From Neptuniibacter sp. 1_MG-2023 (GTDB lineage: Bacteria; Pseudomonadota; Gammaproteobacteria; Pseudomonadales; Balneatricaceae), in assembly GCF_030547185.1 (NCBI RefSeq), contig NZ_JAUOQR010000005.1, positions 124,001 to 188,000 of the forward strand: a stretch of 64,000 nt of DNA, written 5' to 3'. Shown piece by piece: positions 34,010 to 44,058 of this stretch. The position numbers and the translations under genes were made by a program. The notes under the pieces were generated by a model. That model was not told the origin of the DNA and did no database searches. It was given only the letters and a program-made list of their open reading frames with translations. The stretch's first letter is position 1; every line of letters starts with the position of its first letter.

Positions 34010-35047
34010 TTACTGGCTAGATTCAACCATGTAAGCCACTGCTTGTTCAACCTGCTTATCACTAAGATCGACTCTCCCACCTTTAGGTGGCATCACACCG
34101 GTATCACCCGAAAAGCCATTAATGGCATGATCAAGCAGCACTGGCATCCCTTTTTTAATACGAGCAGACCAAGCGTCTGAATCACCAAATTTGGGGGAAC
34201 CTGTTAAACCTGATCCATGACAAACCTTACAAGCCCCTTCGTAAGTTGTTTTCCCTGCCAACGCTAATTCGGATAGTGAGGCCGCTTCAACAGTGTGTTG
34301 CTCCGCAATCGCTTCGCCTGTAATACTAGCTTTACGCTGTTTCTCTTCCTCTTGCTCTTTCTCCATCTGTGCATCATGAGATGCAGCGGGTGCGTCAGCA
34401 CCTTGAACAAAGTGACCAACAGGCGTTATCCCCTTAAGAGTTCCTGTAATCATAAGCTTTTTAGGATCTGCACAGTTCTCCATACAACGCTTATTTTGCA
34501 CATCAGGGCGCGGATCTACAAAGAAGTTGTCTTGGTTAGGCATCTCAATGCTCGCTAAAGAGTCTTTTGTTAATACAAAATCGTCCTCAACGATCTCATT
34601 TAAATAAAGCACATAAGCCGTAACATCATAAACTTGCTGATCTGACAACGAGCGGGGCGCAGTAAATGGCATTGCACGTCGAATATAGTCGTATAGTGTA
34701 GACGCATATGGCCAATAAGAACCAACCGTTTTCGTAGGACGTTCATCTTTAAGCGTCCCCTGCCCGCCAGCAAGAACCGGCCAGCGCCCCTCACCTTCAC
34801 CAAACAAACCATGACAAGTAGCACAACGCTCCTCGTATAAGACCTCACCCGCTTCGACCGTGCCACGTCCTTCCGGTAAACCTTTCCCGTCAGGGCGGAT
34901 ATCAATATCCCAACCCTCTATCTGCTCAGCCGTTGCTGTCTCACCAATGTCAAATTGGCCAGCATATATAAATCCGCCACTTAGGCTCAACGTTACACCT
35001 AAAGTAAGTACAATTAGGGGCGTTTTAATATCAAGTGATTTGAACAT
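34010..35047 (-). CDS. soxD: Diheme cytochrome subunit SoxD of sulfane dehydrogenase SoxCD
   Basis: 345 residues with two cytochrome c domains, CATCH near 75 and CKVCH near 270, joined by a Glu/Lys-rich linker (AQMEKEQEEEKQRKA). Each has an axial Met region (AMPFTAP; VMPPKGG). It takes the electrons that SoxC removes from the sulfane sulfur. Start ATG 35047 (GGGGAG upstream) overlaps soxC by 17 bases. Downstream is the soxD-soxX hairpin pair. Confidence 0.93.
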   Translation of the reverse strand: MFKSLDIKTPLIVLTLGVTLSLSGGFIYAGQFDIGETATAEQIEGWDIDIRPDGKGLPEGRGTVEAGEVLYEERCATCHGLFGEGEGRWPVLAGGQGTLKDERPTKTVGSYWPYASTLYDYIRRAMPFTAPRSLSDQQVYDVTAYVLYLNEIVEDDFVLTKDSLASIEMPNQDNFFVDPRPDVQNKRCMENCADPKKLMITGTLKGITPVGHFVQGADAPAASHDAQMEKEQEEEKQRKASITGEAIAEQHTVEAASLSELALAGKTTYEGACKVCHGSGLTGSPKFGDSDAWSARIKKGMPVLLDHAINGFSGDTGVMPPKGGRVDLSDKQVEQAVAYMVESSQ

Positions 35048-36365
35048 TTGTAATCTCCCCTGTTGGTGCAACCTTCCATGTGTGAATAGAGTTTTTGTGG
35101 TAGATCGAATTACCACCACGAACTTCACGTAACTGACCTAAGGTCGGTTGAACATAGCCTGTTTCATCAACAGAGCGAGACTGAAGAAGCCAAGGCTGGC
35201 CGTTCCACTTAGTCACCAAACTAAAGCGAGTTAATGATTTATCCAACACAAGCCCTTTCAAATTTGCTGGCACCCAAGTGACACCGCCATCAAAAGAGAT
35301 ATCTACGTGCTTTACCTTTCCCCTCCCCGACCAAGCTAACCCTTCTATCTCGACAAACCCTGGTTTAACTAATGGGTTTTCTGGACATGGTGTTGTAATA
35401 ACGGAATTTGCCTCTTGAACAAAGGTAAACTTACGTGCGCGGCCATCCGGCATTAGATCTGTATATTTAGATGTTTCTTCGCGGTGGTACCAGGGTTGGT
35501 CACCTACCTCTAAGCGACGAAGCCATTTGATTGAGGTATTTCCTTCCCAACCGGGGTTCAATAATCGTAAAGGGTAACCTTGCTCAGGGCGTAACATTTC
35601 ACCATTTTGCGCATAGACAACAAGCGTATCATCCAAGGCTTTTTCTAATGGTATTGAGCGGCTCATATGCGCACCATCGGCACCTTCCGCTAAGATCCAC
35701 TTCCCTTCTGGTTTAACACCGGCCTCCTCTAGCAATACACGTAAAGGTACGCCCGTCCATTCACAACAACTCAACATACCATGAGTGAACTGCAAGGCTT
35801 CCATTTGAGCCCCTTTCCACTCCATTCCACCATTAGCCGGACATTCGATAAACTTAATTTCAGAAACCGATGGAAAGCGCATAAGGTCTTCCATGGTAAA
35901 AATAAGTGGTCGCTCAACTAAACCATGAATAATTAAACGATGTTCATCAGGATTAATCTGAGGTACGCCCCCATGATAACGCTCAAAAACAAGTCCATTA
36001 GGCGTGATGATGCCTTTTAAGTCTTGTAGAGGGGTCATTGAGATAGATGCGATAGAATCTGCCGTTAACCATGGAACGGTACGACGTACGACATGTTTTT
36101 CAAACTGGGACGGTGATCCATAAGGCTGCTCTACGACACCGTGGCCTAACTGTTTGCCCCAAGCGGGTTCATTAGGGGGAAGGTTTGCTTTATTAATTTC
36201 TGCAGCAATGGAACGACCTGCAAATGTTGTTGCAGCTATTCCTGCCGCTGCGGCTACCCCTTTTCGCAGAAAGTCTCGACGATCACTAAGAGATAGATGT
36301 TCAGATTCTTGAACCATCTGCTCCATTAGTTCACGCGTACTTGGCCCTTTGATAATCTTCGACAT
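35031..36365 (-). CDS. soxC: Sulfane dehydrogenase SoxC, molybdenum subunit
   Basis: 444 residues of the sulfite-oxidase family. Twin-arginine signal RRDFLRKGVAAAAG near 30. The molybdenum Cys is in IECPANGGMEWKG near 150, followed by GVPLRVLLEEAG and a Mo-co dimerisation domain (SITTPCPENP, VKPGFVEIEGLAWSG). With SoxD it oxidises SoxY-bound sulfane six electrons, so the cluster should oxidise thiosulfate fully to sulfate without sulfur globules. ATG 36365 chosen (GGAGG upstream). First gene of the cluster. Confidence 0.96.
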   Translation of the reverse strand: MSKIIKGPSTRELMEQMVQESEHLSLSDRRDFLRKGVAAAAGIAATTFAGRSIAAEINKANLPPNEPAWGKQLGHGVVEQPYGSPSQFEKHVVRRTVPWLTADSIASISMTPLQDLKGIITPNGLVFERYHGGVPQINPDEHRLIIHGLVERPLIFTMEDLMRFPSVSEIKFIECPANGGMEWKGAQMEALQFTHGMLSCCEWTGVPLRVLLEEAGVKPEGKWILAEGADGAHMSRSIPLEKALDDTLVVYAQNGEMLRPEQGYPLRLLNPGWEGNTSIKWLRRLEVGDQPWYHREETSKYTDLMPDGRARKFTFVQEANSVITTPCPENPLVKPGFVEIEGLAWSGRGKVKHVDISFDGGVTWVPANLKGLVLDKSLTRFSLVTKWNGQPWLLQSRSVDETGYVQPTLGQLREVRGGNSIYHKNSIHTWKVAPTGEITNVQIT

Positions 36366-36548
36366 TGATGCCTCCAAGTGGCGTACTCAAAGCACTTATT
36401 ATTTTTATATTATCTTTGGATATAACTATATGCCATTGCCGAATATACAAGAATGCGACCATCGTATAAAACTAATATATGAATTGCTTATATAAAAACT
36501 GTATAAAAATACAACTATGCTCCTTAACACACAGCCATATAATATGGC
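36366..36548. other. Spacer between the PAS regulator gene and soxC
   Basis: Should hold the sox promoter. A weak -24/-12-like site TGGTCGCATTCTTGTA lies at 36446-36461 on the minus strand but its -12 is GT rather than GC. A TGTATAAAAATACA palindrome is at 36499-36512. Confidence 0.4.
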
Positions 36549-36549
36549 T
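36533..36549 (-). terminator. Hairpin at the end of the PAS regulator gene
   Basis: AGCCATAT-A-ATATGGCT, a perfect 8-bp arm palindrome touching the stop codon; no T-run follows, so termination is uncertain. Confidence 0.35.
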
Positions 36550-37913
36550 TAAAGCCCCTGCAGCTTTCGATAGAGCGTTCTCTCGCTAATACCTAACTGG
36601 CTCGCTAACTCATTATTTTTTAAAGATGTGCTTTTCTTAATCTGAGTTAAATAAAGAGCTTCAAGGTCAGCTAAAGGGATCAGTTTGTGGCCATTCCCAC
36701 TATTCTCTGGGAGCGTTTTTATTATTGTCTGATCTAAGAAGGCATTATTTTGGAGGTGAGGTTTTATATGTTCCGGTAGGTGTTCAGGGGTGATCACTTG
36801 ATAATCGGATAAAAGCATAGCCCGTTCGAGAATATTTCTTAGCTCTCGTATATTACCTGGGTAGCTATAAGCCTGTAAAAGATCCATCGCTTCATTACTA
36901 ATAGTTAGCGCTTTGGCCTCAGTGCCAATATCTTCACTATCAACAAGTCGTTTTAGTAAAATTTCAACCAGCAGAGGAATGTCTTCAACGCGCTCCCTTA
37001 ATGAGGGAAGATCAATGGGAAATGAACTGATACGATAGTATAGATCCTGTCGGAAAAGCCCCGCCTCCACCTTATCAGCTAAATTCTGGTGGGTTGCACA
37101 GACTAATCTAAAATCCGCATGTTTTAACTCAACACCACCAACGGCACGATAAGTACCCGTTTCGATCAAACGCAGTAATTTAACTTGTAAAGATAGAGGG
37201 ATATCACCGACTTCATCAAGAAATAAAGTACCTCCTCGGGCCGCACTTACAAGACCCTCTTTTGTATTAACCGCCCCCGTAAATGCTCCTTTTTCATGAC
37301 CAAACATTTCACTTTCAAAAAGATTCTCACTTAATCCAGAGCACTCAACCGTCACAAAGGGCTTTTGTGAACGTTTACTAGCAACATGAAGCGCTTTAGC
37401 GACTAGCTCTTTTCCGGTACCTGATTCCCCTAATAATAAAACAGAGATCATACTCGGTGCGGCCCGCTGAATAAGAGAGATCATCTGGTTAAAAGCTCTA
37501 GAGCTACCCACCAACCCTTCACCTTCTGGTTTTGCATTGGCTACTTTGACCAAATGCATAACCTCAAGAAAATAATGGGGGTCCTCTTCCCCTACAGGGA
37601 TTGGTAATAGTTCTACATCTACATGTTCCTGACCATGGTTTGTATTATGTAAATGTAAATCTCTTTGACGTAACCCCGTTTGCTTACAGCGCTGTAAAGG
37701 ACAAGACTCGCCTTCCTGATCACAAGGCCGCTGATAACCATGTGAAACTTGGTAACAATGTAGGCCTGCAACTTGACCAAATTGCGCATAGTGGTCTCGG
37801 TAGGCTTGATTCGCAGCAATGATCATATAATCACCCGACAAAACAGCAGCGGGTTCTGAAAATGCATCCAATAATGCAGCTAATTCTGTATCTGACAGTG
37901 TGGAGTTATTCAT
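36549..37913 (-). CDS. Sigma-54 dependent activator with PAS sensor, probable sox regulator
   Basis: 454 residues: a PAS domain (about 8-125), AAA+ (Walker A GESGTGKE at 162-169, GAFTGA near 226, LFLDEVGD) and a C-terminal Fis HTH ([19 protein letters not shown]). The PAS domain has a cysteine cluster: Cys53, Cys64, Cys71 and Cys76 with His58, which could bind a metal or an iron-sulfur cluster or sense sulfur or redox. It lies directly upstream of soxC in the same direction; with no SoxR nearby, it is the best candidate sox regulator. The function is inferred from position. Confidence 0.9.
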   Translation of the reverse strand: MNNSTLSDTELAALLDAFSEPAAVLSGDYMIIAANQAYRDHYAQFGQVAGLHCYQVSHGYQRPCDQEGESCPLQRCKQTGLRQRDLHLHNTNHGQEHVDVELLPIPVGEEDPHYFLEVMHLVKVANAKPEGEGLVGSSRAFNQMISLIQRAAPSMISVLLLGESGTGKELVAKALHVASKRSQKPFVTVECSGLSENLFESEMFGHEKGAFTGAVNTKEGLVSAARGGTLFLDEVGDIPLSLQVKLLRLIETGTYRAVGGVELKHADFRLVCATHQNLADKVEAGLFRQDLYYRISSFPIDLPSLRERVEDIPLLVEILLKRLVDSEDIGTEAKALTISNEAMDLLQAYSYPGNIRELRNILERAMLLSDYQVITPEHLPEHIKPHLQNNAFLDQTIIKTLPENSGNGHKLIPLADLEALYLTQIKKSTSLKNNELASQLGISERTLYRKLQGL

Positions 37914-38051
37914 ATGGATAAGTAGCCAAGTTGAATGATCAGGTTTAACGGCCTGACAAAAACGTCAGTTATTAGTGTGGAAGGAGATATAACTAAATAC
38001 AATTAACCAATCAATTTTTCTTTACTAAATGCTTTAGCGACACTCATCCGA

Positions 38052-38633
38052 TTAAGATGGGTTAAACCGAGTATGAGGGTGAATAAAGGTTTGCATCTGT
38101 TGGATCAGATTCTGAATATCAGAAGATACAATCAGCATATCTAAATAATCGGCGTGGATAAAACCTTGATCTTTTGCTTTAACAAGAAAGCTAATTAAAG
38201 GCGTATAAAAGTCATTAATATTTAAAAAGGCTGAAGGCTTTGTATGCTCCCCCATTTGGGATAGCGTTATCACTTCAAATATTTCATCTAAAGTTCCACT
38301 TCCCCCCGGTAAGGCAATAAAGCCATCACTCAGAGAAAGCATTTTACATTTACGTGTTTGAAGCGAATCCACCTCAATAAGCTGAGTTAAACCTGGCTGT
38401 ATAGACTCTTTCTTTTCTAAAGAGACCGGCATTACCCCCGTCACTTTACCGCCTTGGGATAAGCAACTTGAAGCGATGGCCCCCATTAATCCTGAACGAG
38501 CACCGCCGTATACTAAATGAATATCATTTTCAGCCAAATAGACACCAAGCTTTTTTGCTTGATCAATATAAATGGGATCAGAACCTGACTTTGATCCACA
38601 AAATACGGCTAAGCTATTAAGCGAAGAGAGCAT
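38052..38633 (-). CDS. LOG family nucleotide phosphoribohydrolase
   Basis: 193 residues with GGARSGLMG near 40 and the PGGSGTLDEIFEV motif near 105 of the LOG (LONELY GUY / TIGR00730) family, which cleaves nucleoside 5'-monophosphates such as AMP or cytokinin nucleotides to base and ribose phosphate. No clear ribosome site precedes the ATG. Between the PAS regulator gene and a chemoreceptor gene, with no functional link apparent. Confidence 0.92.
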   Translation of the reverse strand: MLSSLNSLAVFCGSKSGSDPIYIDQAKKLGVYLAENDIHLVYGGARSGLMGAIASSCLSQGGKVTGVMPVSLEKKESIQPGLTQLIEVDSLQTRKCKMLSLSDGFIALPGGSGTLDEIFEVITLSQMGEHTKPSAFLNINDFYTPLISFLVKAKDQGFIHADYLDMLIVSSDIQNLIQQMQTFIHPHTRFNPS

Positions 38634-38683
38634 TCAGTCAATTAGACCTATACAAAAAATAGCAATCATTGCTACAGATAATA

Positions 38684-38705
38684 AGGCGATCCTTACGAGT
38701 CGCCT
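38684..38705 (-). terminator. Weak hairpin after the CZB chemoreceptor gene
   Basis: AGGCGA and TCGCCT form a 6-bp stem followed by TTATTAT on the minus strand. Confidence 0.35.
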
Positions 38706-38753
38706 ACCCTTTAATTTCACATAGCCCTCGTTATTCAACGGGTAATACGGGCA

Positions 38754-39848
38754 TTAGCTGTTTTTAAATTCCGTATTCAAACGATCAAGTATTGTAGCAA
38801 CTTCTACACTCGCTTTTTCCATCAAAGCCAAATGTGATGCTGCCGATTTCATATCACCGGAACGCGCAGCTTCTACAGCAGCAAGGCCCGACGAATGTAC
38901 ACGCTCATGTGGTGCATCAAGACTATTAAAGCTAGGTAATTGGCTATATTTATCTCGGCCAATACCATTAAAATACCAATTACCTAAGCGACAAGAGGTA
39001 TGATCAGCTAAGGCCGACAAATCATCTAATTTGCCTGTAACAATGCCTCGGTAAACATCATTCTTCCAAATAACATGATCTAATTTGACGCTTTCAATAA
39101 AAGAATCCGCAGCGCTATGGTCAATAACATCGCTCATACGCTCAGACAGCTGAACTACATCACGAACGCCACCTTTTATTTGCTCAGCCGAAGCAACAAC
39201 TTCGCTACTGAGCATATCCACTTGCCCAATATCTTCAGAGGCGGTTGTAGTTTGCGAACTAATCTGCGCAACTAAATTAGCGATTTCGTTACTGGCTTCA
39301 CTTGCCTTACGCGCTAGGTTTCGAACCTCATCAGCAACAACCGCAAATCCTCGGCCTGACTCACCTGCACGGGCAGCTTCAATTGCTGCATTTAAGGCAA
39401 GCAGGTTAGTTTGATCCGAAATATCACGAATCACACCAACAAATGTTTCAATCTCTTGTGAAACAACTCGGAGTCCTTGAACATTGGAGTTTCCATCCTG
39501 GGCTCGTTGTTGGATAACGTGAACACGTTCTAAAATTGTTTCAACAGCGGTGCGTGTTTCATCAAAAATATGAAAAGAGCCATTTAGATTAGCCTTTTCA
39601 TTTTCTAGGCGATCACCTGATTCAGAGATCGTGCCCCGAACATGGGTAATCAATCCATTCCCTTCAACCCAAGCCGCGCAAATAGCTTGTTTACCATCAT
39701 CTTCGTTACTCTGAGTATTCTCTTGCTCATAGCAACGGCGCGTTAAAGTCTGGTTTTCAGCCATCAAATTTTGATTTTCTTTACGAAGCTGCTCAACTTC
39801 GTTCTGCAAATCTTTTAATTGAAGGTTCAATTTTCCTGAGAAAAACAT
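38754..39848 (-). CDS. Cytoplasmic chemoreceptor with CZB zinc-binding domain
   Basis: 364 residues with no membrane segment. An N-terminal coiled coil is followed by the MCP signalling tip [19 protein letters not shown] near 150. A C-terminal CZB domain has the expected ligands: His in [11 protein letters not shown], the CRLGNWYF segment and HERVHSS. CZB domains bind zinc and sense zinc or hypochlorous acid. ATG 39848 is used (GAGGG upstream); TTG lies earlier in frame. Single gene. Confidence 0.92.
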   Translation of the reverse strand: MFFSGKLNLQLKDLQNEVEQLRKENQNLMAENQTLTRRCYEQENTQSNEDDGKQAICAAWVEGNGLITHVRGTISESGDRLENEKANLNGSFHIFDETRTAVETILERVHVIQQRAQDGNSNVQGLRVVSQEIETFVGVIRDISDQTNLLALNAAIEAARAGESGRGFAVVADEVRNLARKASEASNEIANLVAQISSQTTTASEDIGQVDMLSSEVVASAEQIKGGVRDVVQLSERMSDVIDHSAADSFIESVKLDHVIWKNDVYRGIVTGKLDDLSALADHTSCRLGNWYFNGIGRDKYSQLPSFNSLDAPHERVHSSGLAAVEAARSGDMKSAASHLALMEKASVEVATILDRLNTEFKNS

Positions 39849-40091
39849 CAACAATCCCTCTGACTACAACAAGTTATCTTGCATCGTATATTTATTTATC
39901 TAGCATCATATATTGATTAAATGCTTGTTTCATCGATTTGTTTACAATTGTAAGCATTTCTTGATCTGACTCTTATCTCACCAAATAGGCCTACCTATTT
40001 TCCATGCAATCTTTATCTACCCTATCCCCAGACATAAAACTGACTTAAAATTGTTATGTTTTATGACTCAAGGTAATTTAAAGGATTTATA

Positions 40092-40580
40092 ATGGCTAAA
40101 ATATCGCTTAAAGATGATCAATATAGCGCGTTAGTAAAGGCCTATTTCGCCAAGCGTTCTCAACGCCAACTGTTAAACAAAACAGAATCAATTAAAATTG
40201 CCGAACGCTTAAATGAAAAAGTAAGCCTGCCGTTTTTGAGCGAGCCAAAAGAACAGGCCGTTTTACTAAAAATAATTCTAAAAATTGATAACTATCTATA
40301 TGAAAGCCTTCCTAATGAGATCTATGAACTTATTCATAACATTGACGAAGGTTTCGACGACAGTGAAGCAGCTCAATTAGCCGCTCGCTTAAGTAAGCAA
40401 GCCCATGACGATATTAGCCTGCCATTTTTAACATCTCATGTGGAATATTACTCAATCACTTTTGTACTAACGCTTATCATCAACGCAATGCGAGAAGGCT
40501 CAGACTTAGATCATGCGATCAACGTCACTAAACATCCTCTTATGATGTGTGATGATTTTCCTTTCCCTGATCTATTTTAA
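40092..40580 (+). CDS. Hypothetical protein with internal repeat
   Basis: 162 residues, helical and charged, no signal peptide. It appears to be built from two related halves: residues 36-65 and 96-130 both carry A-x-RL followed by SLPFL and a hydrophobic helix (LLKIILKID; TFVLTLIINAM). AAGGA ribosome site. Next gene downstream is folE in the same direction, 111 bases away. I do not recognise a family. Confidence 0.65.
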   Translation: MAKISLKDDQYSALVKAYFAKRSQRQLLNKTESIKIAERLNEKVSLPFLSEPKEQAVLLKIILKIDNYLYESLPNEIYELIHNIDEGFDDSEAAQLAARLSKQAHDDISLPFLTSHVEYYSITFVLTLIINAMREGSDLDHAINVTKHPLMMCDDFPFPDLF

Positions 40581-40691
40581 TTAAACCCAATGTCACTAGT
40601 AGTAATAAAGACGTTATATTCAAATCCGGTGATCTGATTATCTGGTTATAGCGTAGGGCATTTACTGTATTAACCAACTAAAGGTAGCACT

Positions 40692-41330
40692 ATGATTTCA
40701 GCAGAAGCTTCTGCAGTTCGAGACCAGCTCATAGCAAAAGGTTTGGAAACACCCACCATTGATAATGGTATGAACCAAGAACAGCGCTATGAGAAAATCA
40801 AGGGGTTAATGTCAGACGTCGTCAGCACACTGGGTATGAACTTAGAAGACGATAGCTTACTCGAAACACCGCACCGCATTGCCAAAATGTATGTGTATGA
40901 GATCTTTTCTGGTTTAGATTACGAAAATTTCCCAAAGATCACGATGATTGAAAATAAGATGGACCTCGAAGAGATGGTCAAGGTTCGCAATATCAGCGTA
41001 TTAAGCTCATGCGAACACCATTTCGTGACCATTGATGGCACGGCAAAAGTCGCGTACATACCAAAAGATAAAATTATAGGTTTATCTAAAATTAATCGCC
41101 TTGTGCGCTTTTTTAGTCAGCGACCTCAAGTACAAGAACGCTTAACTAAACAGATATTAATCGCGCTACAAACATTACTCGATACTGACAATGTGGCCGT
41201 ATCAATAAATGCAACTCATTACTGTGTAAAATCGCGCGGCGTAATGGATGTGAATTCTGAAACAGAAACAACCGCACTGGGAGGTATATTCAAATCAAAT
41301 CCTCGTACACGTGCGGAATTCTTAACTTAA
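40692..41330 (+). CDS. folE: GTP cyclohydrolase I, FolE
   Basis: 212 residues. First enzyme of folate (and biopterin or queuosine) synthesis: GTP to 7,8-dihydroneopterin triphosphate. Zinc ligands Cys and His ([12 protein letters not shown] near 107-112) and the later Cys ([12 protein letters not shown] near 178), plus [19 protein letters not shown], are those of type IA. Being zinc-dependent, it is the kind of enzyme for which zinc-starvation systems keep substitutes. AAGG lies 8 bases before ATG. Confidence 0.96.
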   Translation: MISAEASAVRDQLIAKGLETPTIDNGMNQEQRYEKIKGLMSDVVSTLGMNLEDDSLLETPHRIAKMYVYEIFSGLDYENFPKITMIENKMDLEEMVKVRNISVLSSCEHHFVTIDGTAKVAYIPKDKIIGLSKINRLVRFFSQRPQVQERLTKQILIALQTLLDTDNVAVSINATHYCVKSRGVMDVNSETETTALGGIFKSNPRTRAEFLT

Positions 41331-41731
41331 ATATTTAATACTGAGCTTATAGCCATGATGATAGTCGTTGCTATAAGTATTCAGAATTATTGATCGAAAT
41401 AAGTTATCAGCGTGGGACACTATATGCAGAGATATGACTTATCAGAACCCTACGCTACTGCGTATACAACAAGCTTATTTTGAAATTGAAGAGTTTGCTC
41501 CATTTTGAAGAACGATAAATCATAGCTAGTCCATAAAGCATCTTCGATGCACGGAAATTTCTCACCGTAAAATAGGGCTAGAGAGTAGCGTTAATCCGAA
41601 AACAGTTACTGGATCCAAACAAGTAAAAGCTACACCATGGTAATGGCACTTAGCTTCTATCAATAAACTACTAGCGCTAAACTATCTGATACACTTAGCA
41701 AGAAAATAGAAAGTAAATTGGAGTTGCATGA
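41331..41731. other. Intergenic region between folE and a cupin regulator gene
   Basis: About 400 bases without a gene. A hairpin (41346-41377) lies just after folE. A 15-base match to the 16S rRNA 5' end at 41483-41497 appears to be chance. Nothing else stands out. Confidence 0.5.
41346..41377 (+). terminator. Hairpin after folE
   Basis: CTTATAGC and GCTATAAG pair over a 16-base loop; further CTGA/TCAG pairing outside. No T-run, so a weak call. Confidence 0.35.
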
Positions 41732-42370
41732 ATGTCTGATGAGCCATTTTTCCTAAAAGAAGAGAAAGAAAAACTAGGCCTGCAACGTGCTAATGCTCAA
41801 ACAGAGGCAACACTTGAACCTCTTATGTTAGGAAAGCGTGTAAAAGAGATTCGCTTAAGCCAGAACCTAACACTAGAAGAGGCAAGTAAGCTAACCGGCT
41901 TAGCAAGATCTACTTTATCAAAGATTGAGAATGAACAAATATCACCTACGTTTACCGCAGTTAATAAACTCGTAAAAGGGCTCGGTATAGATATTCCTCA
42001 ACTGTTTTCACAACCCAAGCGGGGAGCGGGAACAGGCGGACGCAGAGATATAACACGAGGCGGCGAAGGCCAGCCCCACCCTACTCCAACCTATGAACAC
42101 GAACTACTGGCAACACAATTAAGCACAAAAAAAATGATTCCGTACCGCACAACAGTACGAGCAAGAACATTTGACGAATTTAATGATTGGGTCAGACATG
42201 ACGGCGAAGAATTTCTATTTGTCTTGAGTGGTTCACTATTACTTTATACCGAACTCTATGAACCACTAGAGCTATTCACTGGCGATTCCGCCTATTACGA
42301 CTGTGAGATGGGACATGCTTTAATTTCAACCAGTGATGAAGATGCGGAAGTTATCTGGGTAACCGCGTAA
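41732..42370 (+). CDS. XRE-family regulator with cupin domain
   Basis: 212 residues. HTH_XRE at about 34-90 (LGKRVKEIRLSQNLTLEEASKLTGLARSTLSKIE) and a C-terminal cupin (EFLFVLSGSLLLYTE near 170; ELFTGDSAYYDCEMGHAL). This architecture (PuuR-like) typically represses amine, amino-acid or sugar catabolic genes. GGAG lies 8 bases before ATG. No obvious target adjacent. Confidence 0.9.
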   Translation: MSDEPFFLKEEKEKLGLQRANAQTEATLEPLMLGKRVKEIRLSQNLTLEEASKLTGLARSTLSKIENEQISPTFTAVNKLVKGLGIDIPQLFSQPKRGAGTGGRRDITRGGEGQPHPTPTYEHELLATQLSTKKMIPYRTTVRARTFDEFNDWVRHDGEEFLFVLSGSLLLYTELYEPLELFTGDSAYYDCEMGHALISTSDEDAEVIWVTA

Positions 42371-42505
42371 GCACCGGTTTTTTTTTGAACAATAGCGACT
42401 AAATTAATTATTTTAAGGTTTAGTCCCAACGGCTGATATATCTTTAAAAAATGATCCGTCTCTCTTAACCACCATCATTAACGGCCATACTTTTTAAGAA
42501 AAAAG

Positions 42506-43036
42506 TTACCAACCAAATCCGGCCAAAGCAATCCCATTACCCAACGGCCACTGTCCCTTGTTTACTAGCGTTTGTAACTGCTGTTTGGTATCAGTGGCAG
42601 TAAGCGCATCCAACTCTTTCATTAAAGCTGAAATTTCATCATAAAGTGAACTAGGGTTATCCTTACTGGACCATAGTTCATAGGTATCAATCGCAAAAAC
42701 AGGGTGATTCTGTTCAGTTATAAAGTTTAACCAACGCTGTAAAAGGTCCGCATCGCTCGCATCAAGGAAAGGGATCAAATGCTTATACCGCTGGTTTAGA
42801 CGTCCAATAACAACTGAACTATCCGCAATCAATATAGGATAGTTCGCACTTTCCTCACCGACTGCAACACTATCATCCGTTACCGAAAAGTTCTCTAACT
42901 CTGCTTCGGAAAACAATAATAACCAAAAAAGTGGAATTGTATAATTTGCTGCACACAACATCTCTGCATTGGTGGATTGTGTAGACATATTGGGATGCTT
43001 ATCCATCCCCATTAAAATAATACGTGTTCCTAACAT
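42506..43036 (-). CDS. Hypothetical protein paired with a TraB-like gene
   Basis: 176 residues, acidic, no signal peptide. It begins MLGTRIILMGMDKHPN, then has FWLLLFSEAELENF and ends in ALAGFGW. No family recognised. Ribosome site AGGA 7 bases before ATG. Lies 9 bases after the TraB/GumN gene in the same direction, so the two are co-transcribed. Could be regulatory or a partner of the TraB-like protein. Confidence 0.65.
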   Translation of the reverse strand: MLGTRIILMGMDKHPNMSTQSTNAEMLCAANYTIPLFWLLLFSEAELENFSVTDDSVAVGEESANYPILIADSSVVIGRLNQRYKHLIPFLDASDADLLQRWLNFITEQNHPVFAIDTYELWSSKDNPSSLYDEISALMKELDALTATDTKQQLQTLVNKGQWPLGNGIALAGFGW

Positions 43037-43045
43037 AGCGAGTTC

Positions 43046-43900
43046 CTACTGCTGTTCTATGCTGTAGCCCTGATCAGCAAGAGATTTCAATAGACCATCA
43101 ACACCAATCAGGTGACCGACTCCGACTAAAACAAACTCAACCTCATCATTCTCTAACATTTGTTTAATCTGAGGTAACCACTGTTCGTTTCTTTCAACTA
43201 ATAAGGACTGATACATACGGGGGTAGTTTAATCTCATATCGTCGATAACATCAGCTTCAAGCCCTTGCACATCACCACTTTTCCAATGCTGAACAATTCC
43301 TTTCATCATCACTTCTGTCTCTTTCATATCAGCCAAAGTCTGACGCAAAAACGACTCTTCATTCCCTTGCCCCATATTTACAATGGAGCCAATATGCGCA
43401 TCTATAGCTTCCAGCTCGCCAACCGTCTTACCATCAGCGATCGCCTGCTGAAAGTAGAATGAATCTGCCCCCGCCTGTGAAATTCCTAAACGTTTAAACT
43501 CAACAGCGAGCATGGTCAACATAACACCCGCAGGCTTCATAGAGATAAATAGATTAGGCATCAATTCACGCTGTTTTAAATAAGTATTAAGCGCTTCGTA
43601 AAGCTCTGGTGAAATTATTTGATTTAATAATCGCCCATCTTGGTATGAAAGCTGAGACATAAGCTGCATCTGGATTTGAGGGTCAGACAACGCTGCTATA
43701 TCTGTTTCAAAAATAACTTTATCTGCTTCACTGTAGGCCTGATCAAATTCAACAGGAAAAGGCAGATCTTCCTCAGCCAACAGATGTACCGTTCCCCCTA
43801 AAAATAATTGATGACCATTTTTAGCTACACGCCACAACGATGTTTCAGCAAATGAATAACAACTAAATAGAAGCATAATCATATAGATAGAGATTTTCAT
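43046..43900 (-). CDS. TraB/GumN family protein
   Basis: 284 residues with a signal peptide (about 1-18) followed by the family motif LFLGGTVHLLAEEDLP (near 32), EADKVIFETDI and the C-terminal VEFVLVGVGHLIGVDGLL. Family members are thought to be metal-dependent proteases of the Tiki/TraB clan; the GTVH and GVGHL histidines are the likely metal ligands. Periplasmic. Followed by the hypothetical gene. Confidence 0.88.
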   Translation of the reverse strand: MKISIYMIMLLFSCYSFAETSLWRVAKNGHQLFLGGTVHLLAEEDLPFPVEFDQAYSEADKVIFETDIAALSDPQIQMQLMSQLSYQDGRLLNQIISPELYEALNTYLKQRELMPNLFISMKPAGVMLTMLAVEFKRLGISQAGADSFYFQQAIADGKTVGELEAIDAHIGSIVNMGQGNEESFLRQTLADMKETEVMMKGIVQHWKSGDVQGLEADVIDDMRLNYPRMYQSLLVERNEQWLPQIKQMLENDEVEFVLVGVGHLIGVDGLLKSLADQGYSIEQQ

Positions 43901-44058
43901 AACGGAACCTATTCAAGAGCGAAATACGTATTAAAGAGAGTAAAAGACTTAATGAAATTAATAGACTATCATCTAACACAAGAACTAAAGATTAAAGATT
44001 TACACTTTCAAAACATAGAAATATATTTACAATTAAAATAAATAAAAATGGTATATCC

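Noticed and set aside
36446-36461. -24/-12-like site upstream of soxC
   Set aside because: The -12 dinucleotide is GT instead of GC, which sigma-54 requires in most promoters; kept only as a weak note in the spacer.
41483-41497. AAATTGAAGAGTTTG, identical to the conserved 5' end of 16S rRNA
   Set aside because: The match stops after 15 bases; the next bases diverge from the 16S sequence and no rRNA follows, so it is chance or an old fragment.
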